Shown here piece after piece: positions 1 to 8,310 of a stretch of DNA of 64,000 nt (position 1 is its first letter; every line of letters starts with the position of its first letter). The notes beneath the pieces were generated by a model, which was given only the letters and a program-made list of their open reading frames with translations, was not told the DNA's origin and did not search any database. Made by a program: the position numbers and the translations under genes. Source of the DNA: an uncultured Pelagibacteraceae bacterium (lineage in GTDB: Bacteria; Pseudomonadota; Alphaproteobacteria; Pelagibacterales; Pelagibacteraceae); NCBI GenBank assembly GCA_902633125.1, contig CACPEZ010000003.1:62001-126000 (forward strand), written 5' to 3'.

Positions 1-1317
1 CATTTAGATTTTTTAAAATCATCATTAGATGATTTATCAAAAACACTAAAAGAAAAATATAATGCTAAACTCAATATATATTACGGAGATACATTAGAAA
101 TTTTAACTCATTTAACTGATAAATTTAAAATAAATGAGGTTTATTCAAATATAATATTCAAGAACATGTATATAACTAACTTAGATAAAGAAGTTAGTTT
201 TTTATTTAAAGAAAAAAATATTAACTGGAAAATATCAAATCAATTTGGCGTGCAACTAAATCATAGAATTAGAAATAAATGGTCTTATAATTGGAATAAA
301 TTTATAGATAGTGAAAGCGCAAATTCAAATTTAAATTGCGAGTTTATTTCAGATAATTATTTAGAGGTTTTATCGAAAGTAGAAACAAACGATTTAGAAA
401 ATGGAAAAATTCAAATTGGTGGAAGACAAAATGCACTTCAACTATTAGATACTTTCCTTAACGAAAGATCAGAAAATTACCAGAAAGAAATGTCTTCGCC
501 GATAACAGGAGAAACTTCTTGTTCTAGACTAAGCCCTCATATTGCATTCGGAAATATTTCTATTAAAGAAATTTTTAAAAAAACTAATGATAAGTTAAAA
601 TCCAATTTATCATTTTCAAAAAAGAAATCCTTAATTGCTTTTAAAAGTCGATTAGCCTGGCACTGTCATTTTATTCAAAAGTTATATGATGAACCAGAAA
701 TTGAATTTAGAAATATGAATAGTGCTTATAATGGAATAAGAGAAAATAATTTTAATGAAGATTATCATTTAGCATGGAAAAATGGATCTACTGGTTATCC
801 ATTTGTTGATGCTTGCATGAGGTATCTTAGAACAAATGGTTGGATTAATTTTAGAATGAGAGCAATGTTAGTTTCATTTGCGTCTTATCAATTGTGGCTA
901 GATTGGAAAAAAACATCAAAACATTTAGCAAAATTATTTACAGATTATGAGCCAGGTATTCATTATTCACAATTTCAAATGCAATCAGGAACAACAGGAA
1001 TAAATTCAATAAGAATTTACAATCCAATTAAACAATCAATTGATCAAGATCCTACAGGAGATTTTATCAAAAAATGGGTTCCGGAACTAAAAAATGTTCC
1101 AGGAAAATTAATTCATGAACCATGGAAATTAACATTCATTGAACAAAAGGGAATAAATTTAGAAATTGGTAAAGATTACCCATCACCAATAGTTGATAAC
1201 AAAATATCTACAAAAATTGCTAAAGAAAAAATCTGGAGTGTTAAGAAAACAACTGAAGCAAAAGTTATTTCAGCTGAAGTATTAAATAAACACGCGAGCT
1301 TATCTCAAAGAAGATAA
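1..1317 (+). CDS. phrB: DNA photolyase / cryptochrome family protein, 5' end cut by window
   Basis: Blue-light, FAD-dependent repair of UV pyrimidine dimers, or a related cryptochrome. The reading frame is open from base 1, and residues before the first in-frame Met (166) still look like the photolyase N-terminal Rossmann domain ([17 protein letters not shown], then YGDTLEIL and VYSN), so the true start lies upstream and 166 is not the start. The last two thirds is the FAD-binding helical domain: [53 protein letters not shown], and [20 protein letters not shown]. It ends with IYNPIKQS...[14 protein letters not shown], the usual C-terminal photolyase signature. The visible part is 438 residues, so only some 30-40 are missing. 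Whether it is a CPD photolyase or another subclass cannot be decided by eye. Confidence 0.93.
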   Translation, partial: HLDFLKSSLDDLSKTLKEKYNAKLNIYYGDTLEILTHLTDKFKINEVYSNIIFKNMYITNLDKEVSFLFKEKNINWKISNQFGVQLNHRIRNKWSYNWNKFIDSESANSNLNCEFISDNYLEVLSKVETNDLENGKIQIGGRQNALQLLDTFLNERSENYQKEMSSPITGETSCSRLSPHIAFGNISIKEIFKKTNDKLKSNLSFSKKKSLIAFKSRLAWHCHFIQKLYDEPEIEFRNMNSAYNGIRENNFNEDYHLAWKNGSTGYPFVDACMRYLRTNGWINFRMRAMLVSFASYQLWLDWKKTSKHLAKLFTDYEPGIHYSQFQMQSGTTGINSIRIYNPIKQSIDQDPTGDFIKKWVPELKNVPGKLIHEPWKLTFIEQKGINLEIGKDYPSPIVDNKISTKIAKEKIWSVKKTTEAKVISAEVLNKHASLSQRR

Positions 1318-1320
1318 AAT

Positions 1321-1458
1321 TTAATTACCGTAAGGTATTCCAACTAATTTTCCATTTTCATTATAAAAATAAAAAAAATTGGGGTTTATTACTTTTGGCT
1401 TTTTTGAAAGCGTTTTAGATTTATATGTTGATTTATTTTTTTTTAATTTACGTTTCAC
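1321..1458 (-). CDS. Small basic hypothetical protein (45 aa, GTG start)
   Basis: A 45-codon frame begins at GTG 1458 and stops at TAA 1321, four bases beyond the photolyase stop and convergent with it. The N-terminal half is rich in Lys and Ser/Thr (KRKLKKNKSTYKSKT). The C-terminal half reads like ordinary protein (FYFYNENGKLVGIPYGN). No Shine-Dalgarno sequence is obvious. It fills most of the 252-base gap between two plus-strand genes, which is why it may be real in such a compact genome. No family is recognised; conservation in relatives would settle it. Confidence 0.4.
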   Translation of the reverse strand: MKRKLKKNKSTYKSKTLSKKPKVINPNFFYFYNENGKLVGIPYGN

Positions 1459-1569
1459 AACTAATAAATACTAAAAAAAATTAAGTAAACTATTGATAAC
1501 TTTTCAACCCAGATATGCATTTATTCTTAATCAATAAATTCAAATTAAGTATATCTATTCATTTACCTT

Positions 1570-4161
1570 ATGAAATTATCTGAATTATTTCAGCAAAATG
1601 GATTTGATTTAAAAAATCTAAAAGAATCTTTTGGACTAATAGATGGAATATCAGAGCACATAATAGCTGCTAGTGATGAAGTTTTAGCAAAGCAGCATCA
1701 AATTTCAGAAAACATTTATTTTTTAATTAAAGGCAAAGCTACATTTACCAAGTATTTTGAAACTAAATCTATAACCTTTGCAAAAATAACAAAGCCTGCA
1801 ACACCATTAGGTATATCTGGACTTAATCAACCCAATAGATTTATGGGTGAAATATTTATTGAAGGTGGAACAGAATATATTTCGATAAAAAAAGATGATT
1901 TAAGAGATTTACAACAAAAAAATAGTAAACTTATATCAACATTATACTCAGCAATTTCTTTTTTTTCTTTCCAACTGCTTGTCTCTTCAAGAAATTTAAA
2001 CACTTTGTATAAAGATGATGAAATACAAATTTCTCCAGGTATCCCATCAGAAAAAAGTATTACAAATATACATAGAATTAAATCTGCTACTTTTTTTTCA
2101 ACACTTACTGATGGTGACTTAGAAAAGTTTATTAAATTAGGCAATATTAAGATGTATTCATCAAATCAATATATAGTTAAAGAGGGAGATGTTTCTAAAG
2201 GTTTAAAGATATTATTAAGTGGTAAGGTTGATGGCTTATTCCACAACTTTATTAATGGAAAAATAAGAAGAAATTTTAGAACTCTAACTAGAGCTGGAAT
2301 AGCTCTAACTTTATCTTCTGGAAAAGGAGATTTTTTTAATCCATATACAATTAAATCTACTAGGGATACAAAAGTTTTACATATTTCTAACGAAGCACTT
2401 GAAAATCTGATTATTTCTGACCCTCAATTATCAATAAAGATTTTCAAAAGACAATTATGGCAGCTAGGACGTTTCCAACAAAGTGCAACTGGTTTAACAA
2501 AATATTCAGCAGAAAATGAATTAGAATTTGTTAATTTATTATTGAAAGATAATACTGCAAGAATACCTGCTAGCTCTAAGTTATATACTATTCCATATTT
2601 ATTGAAGAGCACTCATACTTATGCAATGGCATTTGATGTAGTTTACGAACTACTTATTAAAGGAAATGAGATAGAAAAATCATTATCTAGTTTAATAAAA
2701 GATACCTTAAATAATTTAGAAAGAGAGTCTCGCTTCCACAGCCAATTAAATATTATTTATAGTAGAGTTTCAAATTCTTCTAGTAATTCAGATAAAACAA
2801 AATTAAGAGAGTTGACCAATTCTAATTTCACCAAAGCTTTTGATAATGTTAAGTATGTAATCAAGGGTTGGGAAAATTTGCCAGATGAACCAACAAATAT
2901 TTTTTTCTACAATCACTTAGCAGCTATAGATGATAATCAGCTTGCAAATGGTCATTCATTTTCAATCGATAGTCATTTCATCAGTTCAAAAATATTATAT
3001 CCAAAATATAATGATGGAGGCCAACGTATTGTTAGAACAAGTCGGAACACAGAATTTTGGAGATATAATTACTATGAAAATTTAGATTACATTTTTGTTC
3101 ATACCCCAGAGTCTGATAAGTTGAACGAAAGTGAAGAAGAAAAGAAATCTAGAAAACAAAAGCTTTTTGGCGAAGCTCAAAAGGTATTTAATCAAAAACA
3201 ACCCATTGTAATTGCGCCTGAAGGAACATCAGAAACAGAAGATAATAAAACACTAACATCTCCAGGACCATTTAAAGCTGGAGCATTTAATCTAGCATTT
3301 AAACTTAATCCTAAACCAAAACTTGTTCCAATTGCTCTTGCTAATTTTGATTATCCAGTTTCTAAAACAATATATTCTGCAGTTATTAAGGAACCAATAA
3401 CTATAAGTGATCATGTTAAAGATCCAGAAAATCAAGATGAAATGAAAAGCTTCTTAGATAATTACAGAACCAAATTTAGATCTTATGTAGAAGAAGCTAT
3501 TGATTTAGCTAAAAATGTTCAAGACAACATAGATAAAATAGAGAATTTGAAAACTAATGTAAATTTAGTTAGTCCAGTTGAAGAAGAGTTTGAACTCGAC
3601 GTTAGAGAATTAGAACATAATTCTTTTCAACAGACAAAAATAAATAACAGTGTTGCTTTGTATGGAAGTTCTACTTTTAAAATGTGGGATAATGCCAAAA
3701 ATGATTTATCAATAAATAATCTTTATAATTTAGGTTTTGGTGGCTCAACCTTAGTCTCCTGTAGAAGATATTTTGATAGATTGGTTGCTCCTTTAAAACC
3801 ATCTAATCTTTTCTTTTATGCTGGAGATAATGATATTGGTTATGGAATGGATAGTGATGAATTGTTAAAAGAATTTTCATTGTTTTCTAACCAAGTGGAA
3901 GAAAAACTACCAAAAGCGAAATGTTTTTTTATTTCAATTAAACCCAGTCCTTTTAGAAGAGATCTTATGACGACAATTTTAGATGCCAATTCAAAGATAA
4001 AAAAACACTTAACCAATTTAAAAATGTGGGATTATGTTGATATTACAACACCCATGATAAATGCAGGTTATGATAAGTTTTATGATGAAGATCCACTACA
4101 TATGAATGAACTTGGATATAGTTTGTTAAGTAAGCTTGTAAGAGACAAAATTTATAATTAA
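1570..4161 (+). CDS. Fusion protein: two cNMP-binding-like domains + PlsC-type acyltransferase + SGNH hydrolase
   Basis: An 863-residue multidomain protein. Residues about 25-135 and 180-295 look like two cyclic-nucleotide-binding beta-rolls; the second has YIVKEGDVSKGLKILLSGKV. Neither shows the canonical phosphate-binding GE...RxA signature, so ligand binding is doubtful. Residues about 415-640 form a lysophospholipid acyltransferase domain with the HX4D motif (N448 H449 ... D454) and a PEGT motif (550-553). Residues about 690-863 form an SGNH/GDSL hydrolase: ALYGSST with the likely nucleophile S701, block II glycines near 724, GDND with N754, and DPLH giving D841/H844. No signal peptide or membrane segment is evident. 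The gene for a DUF4174-like protein follows after nine bases. I infer a cytoplasmic or membrane-peripheral lipid-remodelling enzyme with a regulatory N-terminus; the substrate is unknown. Confidence 0.85.
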   Translation: MKLSELFQQNGFDLKNLKESFGLIDGISEHIIAASDEVLAKQHQISENIYFLIKGKATFTKYFETKSITFAKITKPATPLGISGLNQPNRFMGEIFIEGGTEYISIKKDDLRDLQQKNSKLISTLYSAISFFSFQLLVSSRNLNTLYKDDEIQISPGIPSEKSITNIHRIKSATFFSTLTDGDLEKFIKLGNIKMYSSNQYIVKEGDVSKGLKILLSGKVDGLFHNFINGKIRRNFRTLTRAGIALTLSSGKGDFFNPYTIKSTRDTKVLHISNEALENLIISDPQLSIKIFKRQLWQLGRFQQSATGLTKYSAENELEFVNLLLKDNTARIPASSKLYTIPYLLKSTHTYAMAFDVVYELLIKGNEIEKSLSSLIKDTLNNLERESRFHSQLNIIYSRVSNSSSNSDKTKLRELTNSNFTKAFDNVKYVIKGWENLPDEPTNIFFYNHLAAIDDNQLANGHSFSIDSHFISSKILYPKYNDGGQRIVRTSRNTEFWRYNYYENLDYIFVHTPESDKLNESEEEKKSRKQKLFGEAQKVFNQKQPIVIAPEGTSETEDNKTLTSPGPFKAGAFNLAFKLNPKPKLVPIALANFDYPVSKTIYSAVIKEPITISDHVKDPENQDEMKSFLDNYRTKFRSYVEEAIDLAKNVQDNIDKIENLKTNVNLVSPVEEEFELDVRELEHNSFQQTKINNSVALYGSSTFKMWDNAKNDLSINNLYNLGFGGSTLVSCRRYFDRLVAPLKPSNLFFYAGDNDIGYGMDSDELLKEFSLFSNQVEEKLPKAKCFFISIKPSPFRRDLMTTILDANSKIKKHLTNLKMWDYVDITTPMINAGYDKFYDEDPLHMNELGYSLLSKLVRDKIYN

Positions 4162-4170
4162 TATTTTTTA

Positions 4171-4713
4171 ATGAGTTTTAAAAAATATCTATGGAAATGT
4201 AGATTGTTAGTCCTCAATACGCCTAACTACAGTCATCCAGAATATAAAAGATCAAAAGATTTGTATCAAAAAGAAATTAAAGGCTTTCACAAAAGATATA
4301 TAAAATTAGTCACAAAATTAGATAAATCAAAAAAATTTAAAGTTACTTTAATTGGTTTTGATGGCACAATTAAAATTGAGTTAGATAAAATATACACAAG
4401 AAAAATCTTTGAAATAGTCGATAAAATGCCAATGGATAAACTAATAAAAGATAAAAAATTTAAACCATTAAATCTTTCTTTATTTTCAGATTATAAACCA
4501 GAGACAACCTTAAAAGGTTTAGGTTTTAAAGATAAGGAAAAAGCATTGTTTACTGTTTCAGCTATAAAAAAAAGACCAATAAAATACCAAGTAAATGTTA
4601 TTGCAACTATGCTAGGTAGGGCTAAAAATCATCCAAATAAAACAAAAGATATGGATGATGCTATAATAGTTTTTAAAAAATGGATGGAAAATTACAAAGC
4701 AAATAAAAAATAA
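4171..4713 (+). CDS. DUF4174-like protein with a possible DUF3175-like C-terminal domain
   Basis: A 180-residue Lys-rich protein. The N-terminal half (about 1-85) resembles DUF4174: LWKCRLLVLNTP near the start, a helix of the type YQKEIKGFHKRYIKL, and FKVTLIGFDGTIKIE, matching the family's conserved LIGKDG-like turn. The second half (about 90-178) loosely resembles DUF3175, with KRPIKYQVNVIATMLGRA and KNHPNKTKDMDDA. There is no signal peptide, although many DUF4174 proteins are exported. It lies nine bases after the acyltransferase/SGNH fusion gene, and its stop codon shares one base with the pilin start, so cotranscription is likely. The function is unknown and the second domain call is weak. 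Confidence 0.7.
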   Translation: MSFKKYLWKCRLLVLNTPNYSHPEYKRSKDLYQKEIKGFHKRYIKLVTKLDKSKKFKVTLIGFDGTIKIELDKIYTRKIFEIVDKMPMDKLIKDKKFKPLNLSLFSDYKPETTLKGLGFKDKEKALFTVSAIKKRPIKYQVNVIATMLGRAKNHPNKTKDMDDAIIVFKKWMENYKANKK

Positions 4714-5234
4714 TGAAAAATAAAGGCTTTACATTAATTGAACTCTTAGTTGTTGTAGCAATAATAGGAATTTTAGCTGCAGTAGGAGTTGTTGCTTACA
4801 GTGGATATACTGAAGCAGCAAAAGTTTCAGCAACAAAGTCTAATCATAAAACCATCACAAATATGGTAGCAGCAAAGTCAGCATTGTGTAGTGTTGGAGA
4901 GCCAATAACTTATACAGATACAAGTGGCAATGAAAAGTCTGCTAATTGCCCTTTAAACATTGACTCATTTATAAATTATATGAACCAAACAGTTTATGGT
5001 ATGAATTGGGCTAGCCCTTTTTACGGAAATAATCCACCTTACGGATCTTGGTGCCAACTTAACGTTACCAATTGTAATCCGCCAGGTTATATGACAGCAT
5101 GTCCTTCGCATGCTCAGCAGGGTGGTTATCTATCAATATTTAAATTAAATGCTAACACAATAAAAGTTTGCTCAAATTTAGGAAATGGTTCTGGTCAAAC
5201 TAAATATATAGAAAATACCATTTCATATGAATAA
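4713..5234 (+). CDS. Type IV pilin-like protein (GFTLIE prepilin)
   Basis: The 173-residue precursor starts MKNKG followed by FTLIELLVVVAIIGILAA, the class III prepilin signal: a short basic leader, cleavage after Gly5, Glu at mature position 5, and a hydrophobic alpha1 helix. The C-terminal globular part contains several Cys residues (for example in CSVG, NCPL, WCQLNVTNC, TACPS, VCSN) that could form disulphides. The ATG overlaps the previous stop by one base. The neighbouring genes are not pilus assembly genes, so the secretion and assembly machinery must be elsewhere. A truncated second copy of the N-terminus follows directly. It could be a major pilin, a minor pilin or a pseudopilin. Confidence 0.9.
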   Translation: MKNKGFTLIELLVVVAIIGILAAVGVVAYSGYTEAAKVSATKSNHKTITNMVAAKSALCSVGEPITYTDTSGNEKSANCPLNIDSFINYMNQTVYGMNWASPFYGNNPPYGSWCQLNVTNCNPPGYMTACPSHAQQGGYLSIFKLNANTIKVCSNLGNGSGQTKYIENTISYE

Positions 5235-5346
5235 AAATGGTTTCAGATTAATAGAACTATTAGTTGTCGTAGCTATCATTGGTATCTTCGTTTCAAAAAA
5301 GAATTGGTTATTAATTAAACAAAAAGGATTTAACTTTAATGATTGA
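5227..5346 (+). pseudogene. Truncated second type IV pilin (N-terminus only)
   Basis: A 39-codon frame overlapping the end of the intact pilin gene encodes MNKNGFRLIELLVVVAIIGI, nearly the same prepilin leader and alpha1 core as the preceding gene (Thr changed to Arg after the cleavage site). It then runs into unrelated sequence (FVSKKNWLLIKQKGFNFND) and stops. A pilin of this length would lack the globular domain, so I read it as the decayed remnant of a tandem duplicate. A functional mini-pilin is possible but less likely. Confidence 0.65.
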
Positions 5347-5536
5347 ATTTTTATTTAAGGTATCACTGCTAATTCTAGGTTTAATAGTAATCAGATTTGG
5401 CATTATTCAGATCAGAAAGTATAAAAAGGGAGAAATTAGATCAAAGAATAATATTTTTAGTCAAATTTCATTTTTGATTTTCTTTGCAGCAATTATAGGG
5501 TTAGTTATTTATTCAATTTTAGGCTTACTTCAGTAA
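5339..5536 (+). CDS. Small hypothetical protein with two membrane segments (65 aa)
   Basis: Two hydrophobic stretches (about residues 5-25 and 44-63) flank a basic loop containing RKYKKGEIRSKN, predicting a hairpin inner-membrane protein with the loop in the cytoplasm. The ATG overlaps the end of the pilin remnant by eight bases in another frame. No family is recognised. Its position next to pilin and secreted-protein genes suggests an envelope role, but nothing in the sequence defines it. Confidence 0.55.
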   Translation: MIEFLFKVSLLILGLIVIRFGIIQIRKYKKGEIRSKNNIFSQISFLIFFAAIIGLVIYSILGLLQ

Positions 5537-5586
5537 GCTAATTTATCTCATATATAAATTTTTAAATTCTAATAAAGAGCTTGATT

Positions 5587-7014
5587 ATGAAAAAAATAAT
5601 CCTCGTTTTTATCAGTTTTTTGTCAATAATTAACCATGCAAATGCTAAAGATTTTTTCTTAAATATTACTGATCAAATAGCAGAAAATGAATTTCGACTA
5701 AGCTATGGAGTTTCAGTTACCGATGTTAACAAAGATAATAAATATGATTTTGTAGTAACTGGTTTTGGTTTCAAAAATTTAGCCCTCTCTTACAAAGATG
5801 GAAAATTAATAAATATAATAAATGAAAAAATTTTTACAGATGAAGAAAGAAGAACAATTGGTGTTGCCGCATGTGATATCGATCAAGATGGTTATGAGGA
5901 AATATATTTTTTAAATACTGATACATATAGTGGAACAAAAATTTATTCTGATAGACTAATAGATTTAAATAACAATAAATTCGAAGATTTATTTGAAAAA
6001 GAAATCAATCAAAGTGAATTAAATTTAACAGCTGGAAGGTCAGTTGTTTGTGTAGATAGAAATGGTGATGGGGCATATGGTATTTACGTTGCAAATTATG
6101 GTGGTCCAACTCGATTTTATGAATTAATTAGAGATCGAATAAAGGATCAAGCTCAATCATTATCAATTGACAAAATTACTGGAGGTAGAGCTATAGTGTC
6201 TGGACATATTCTTTCAGATAGATCTGATATATTTGCAGCAAATGAAAGAGGAGACAACTTTTTATATTATAATTCTAAAGGTTCTTTCCAAGATGTTGCT
6301 GAAGAGTACGCGGTACAAGATAGATTTGAAAATGGTAGAGGAACAGCTCTAAGTGACCTTTTGTATAGAGGAAGATTAGATATTTTATCTTCAAACTGGG
6401 ATGGAATGCATAGAGCATATGTTTTAGATGGCGATAAATTTAAAGATATATCAACATCTCCATATAACGATCCAACAAAAATAAGAACAGTTATTTCAGC
6501 TGACTTTGATAATGACGGATACGATGAAATTTTTATGAATAATATTGGCGAACCAAATAAACTTTTCAAAGTTTTAGAGGGCGGAGTATTTAAAGAAATT
6601 AAAATGGAAAATGGTTTAGAGACAGTTGGTCTTGGAACTGGAGCAGCTGTTGCAGACGTTGATGGTGATGGAATTTTAGAGCTATTAGTTTCTCATGGAG
6701 AGTCAGGTTTTCAACCTTTAACTTTATATAAAGCAGATGTACAAAATTTTAATTATCTACGTATTAAACCACTTAATCAGTATGGAGCTCCTGCAAGAGG
6801 TGCAACAGTAACAATAAAATCTAATAAAAGAATTCACTCAAAAACAATAGATGCAGGCTCAGGTTATCTCTGTCAGATGGAACCCGTTGCTCATTATGGA
6901 ATAAGAAAAGGTGAAAAAGACTTTAAAGTTGAAATTAAATGGACTGATGGATCAATAGAAACATTTGATATAGATGAATTAAATAAAACTTACGAATTTA
7001 GACAAAAATTATAG
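5587..7014 (+). CDS. Secreted FG-GAP/VCBS-repeat protein with ASPIC/UnbV C-terminal domain (CRTAC1-like)
   Basis: An exported 475-residue beta-propeller-like protein. The signal peptide is MKKIILVFISFLSIINHANA. Repeats carry Ca-binding DxDxDG-type loops: DVNKDNKYD, DIDQDGYEE, DRNGDGAYG, DFDNDGYDE and DVDGDGILE. The last ~90 residues fit ASPIC/UnbV (QYGAPARGATVTIKSN, AGSGYLCQMEPVAHYG, VEIKWTDGS). I chose ATG 5587 over the in-frame TTG 5581 because it gives a clean signal peptide and has an AAAGAG-like ribosome site about ten bases upstream. Such proteins are periplasmic or surface-attached; the role here is unknown. Confidence 0.85.
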   Translation: MKKIILVFISFLSIINHANAKDFFLNITDQIAENEFRLSYGVSVTDVNKDNKYDFVVTGFGFKNLALSYKDGKLINIINEKIFTDEERRTIGVAACDIDQDGYEEIYFLNTDTYSGTKIYSDRLIDLNNNKFEDLFEKEINQSELNLTAGRSVVCVDRNGDGAYGIYVANYGGPTRFYELIRDRIKDQAQSLSIDKITGGRAIVSGHILSDRSDIFAANERGDNFLYYNSKGSFQDVAEEYAVQDRFENGRGTALSDLLYRGRLDILSSNWDGMHRAYVLDGDKFKDISTSPYNDPTKIRTVISADFDNDGYDEIFMNNIGEPNKLFKVLEGGVFKEIKMENGLETVGLGTGAAVADVDGDGILELLVSHGESGFQPLTLYKADVQNFNYLRIKPLNQYGAPARGATVTIKSNKRIHSKTIDAGSGYLCQMEPVAHYGIRKGEKDFKVEIKWTDGSIETFDIDELNKTYEFRQKL

Positions 7015-7072
7015 GACAATACTACTCATTATATTGTGTTGAAAAAATATAAAGCTTTTATATATCAATCAC

Positions 7073-7216
7073 ATGACTATTTGTTCTTTATCATTATTGG
7101 CATTATTTGTTTCAGGAATTGTAATGTATCTTTTTAGGGATCCATCTGAGGAAGAATTAAAAAAATTCAATAGCAAAACTCAAGACCGAAGTAACTGGTC
7201 AAATATGGGTTTTTAA
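7073..7216 (+). CDS. Small single-pass membrane protein (47 aa)
   Basis: A 47-codon ATG frame sits between two secreted-protein genes. Residues 2-20 are hydrophobic (ICSLSLLALFVSGIVMYLF) and are followed by an acidic/polar tail (RDPSEEELKKFNSKTQDR). It has the look of a tiny inner-membrane protein with a soluble C-terminal tail. It starts 59 bases after the FG-GAP gene and ends 12 bases before the Cys-rich secreted-protein gene. No family is known to me. Confidence 0.55.
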   Translation: MTICSLSLLALFVSGIVMYLFRDPSEEELKKFNSKTQDRSNWSNMGF

Positions 7217-7227
7217 ATCATTAATTA

Positions 7228-7929
7228 ATGCACAGTATTAAAAATATATTTAGTCTAATTATATTTGTTATTTTTTGTTCAATTCAGATAAACTCAGCAA
7301 ATTCTCAAGAAAAAAACTATTATCAAGATATCGTTAATGATTGGACTAAAATTTTCCCAGACAGAAATAGAAATGCGGCTGGTCCTAAATTTTTTAAATA
7401 TATAATTGATAAAGATATCTCTTATGAAGATTTTGTAGAATATAATAAATTATATTGTGCAGTATCTGGTTCTTTAATAAGTCCAAATGCATTACCAGAA
7501 TATGTTTATTTGAGTGAAAACAATACGGGTAAGAAAATATGTGGTGAATATTATAGATGCTGCATACCGTGTTCCTGCGATTTAATGAAATATTCAAAAA
7601 CAACTAAGATGAAACATAAATTTAAAGGCATAGAAAAAGAATTTTATGTTTTCACAATTGAAAATCCTTGTGGGAAAACAGATTTTCCTGAAAGGGTAAA
7701 CAAAAAATATTTTTGTAATGGCAATGATTTAGATACGAAACAAGTTTCAGTAGTAGACGGAAAACTGGTCATTGGTTTATTACACAAAGCCAAAACCTGC
7801 ACTCAATATAATGTTAATGCCATAGACAGACACCAGGTGACAGGCAGATATTGCACGCTTAGAAACAATACTCCATTAGATCAGCTTCAGTCAGGTATGG
7901 GAGATATATTCATTAAACTTGCAAGATAA
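7228..7929 (+). CDS. Cys-rich secreted hypothetical protein
   Basis: 233 residues with a signal peptide (hydrophobic FSLIIFVIFCSIQI, likely cleaved near SANSQ). The mature part has ten cysteines (C77, 105, 111, 112, 115, 117, 148, 163, 191, 209), including a dense CCxxCxC cluster at 111-117, and ends GDIFIKLAR. This pattern fits either a disulphide-rich periplasmic protein or a metal-binding fold; the sequence does not decide which. No family is recognised. It lies among other exported or membrane proteins and close before an 89-aa hypothetical gene. Confidence 0.7.
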   Translation: MHSIKNIFSLIIFVIFCSIQINSANSQEKNYYQDIVNDWTKIFPDRNRNAAGPKFFKYIIDKDISYEDFVEYNKLYCAVSGSLISPNALPEYVYLSENNTGKKICGEYYRCCIPCSCDLMKYSKTTKMKHKFKGIEKEFYVFTIENPCGKTDFPERVNKKYFCNGNDLDTKQVSVVDGKLVIGLLHKAKTCTQYNVNAIDRHQVTGRYCTLRNNTPLDQLQSGMGDIFIKLAR

Positions 7930-7953
7930 CACCAAGATTATATATTCATCAAA

Positions 7954-8223
7954 ATGGTATTATATAACGAAAAAATTAAACACCTTAGTTGTTCTGATTT
8001 AAGGGTATTTTTGAAAAGATTGGTTAAAGATAAGATTGAAAAAGAATGGACCGAGGACTTCATTGATAATATGAACCTCGTAATAATACCAAGAATGACA
8101 ATAAAAAGACGTTATGAGAATAAGGGTATAGATATGTCAAGACTGATTGATAATCCTACCTATTATCAGCATGTAAAAAAGAGTGTCGACTCCCGAGGCA
8201 ATCTTGAATTTAAAGATCGATAA
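7954..8223 (+). CDS. Hypothetical protein (89 aa)
   Basis: A soluble, charged 89-residue protein without signal peptide or membrane segment, containing KHLSCSDLRVFLKRLVKDK and YENKGIDMSRLI. It starts 24 bases after the Cys-rich gene and is the last gene before the first TRAP transporter promoter region. I do not recognise a family. Length, typical codon use and lack of overlap with other genes support it as real. Confidence 0.55.
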   Translation: MVLYNEKIKHLSCSDLRVFLKRLVKDKIEKEWTEDFIDNMNLVIIPRMTIKRRYENKGIDMSRLIDNPTYYQHVKKSVDSRGNLEFKDR

Positions 8224-8310
8224 TTTTTTTCCTCTACGCCAATTTAATCCCTAGCACTGTATCCATATTTTCTGTAAGCTGTTTAAAAAAAACAAACTTA
8301 AGAGGGAAAT

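Noticed and set aside
1..165. Treating 166 as the photolyase start
   Set aside because: The frame is open back to base 1 and the upstream residues match the photolyase N-terminal domain, so the gene is cut by the window edge.
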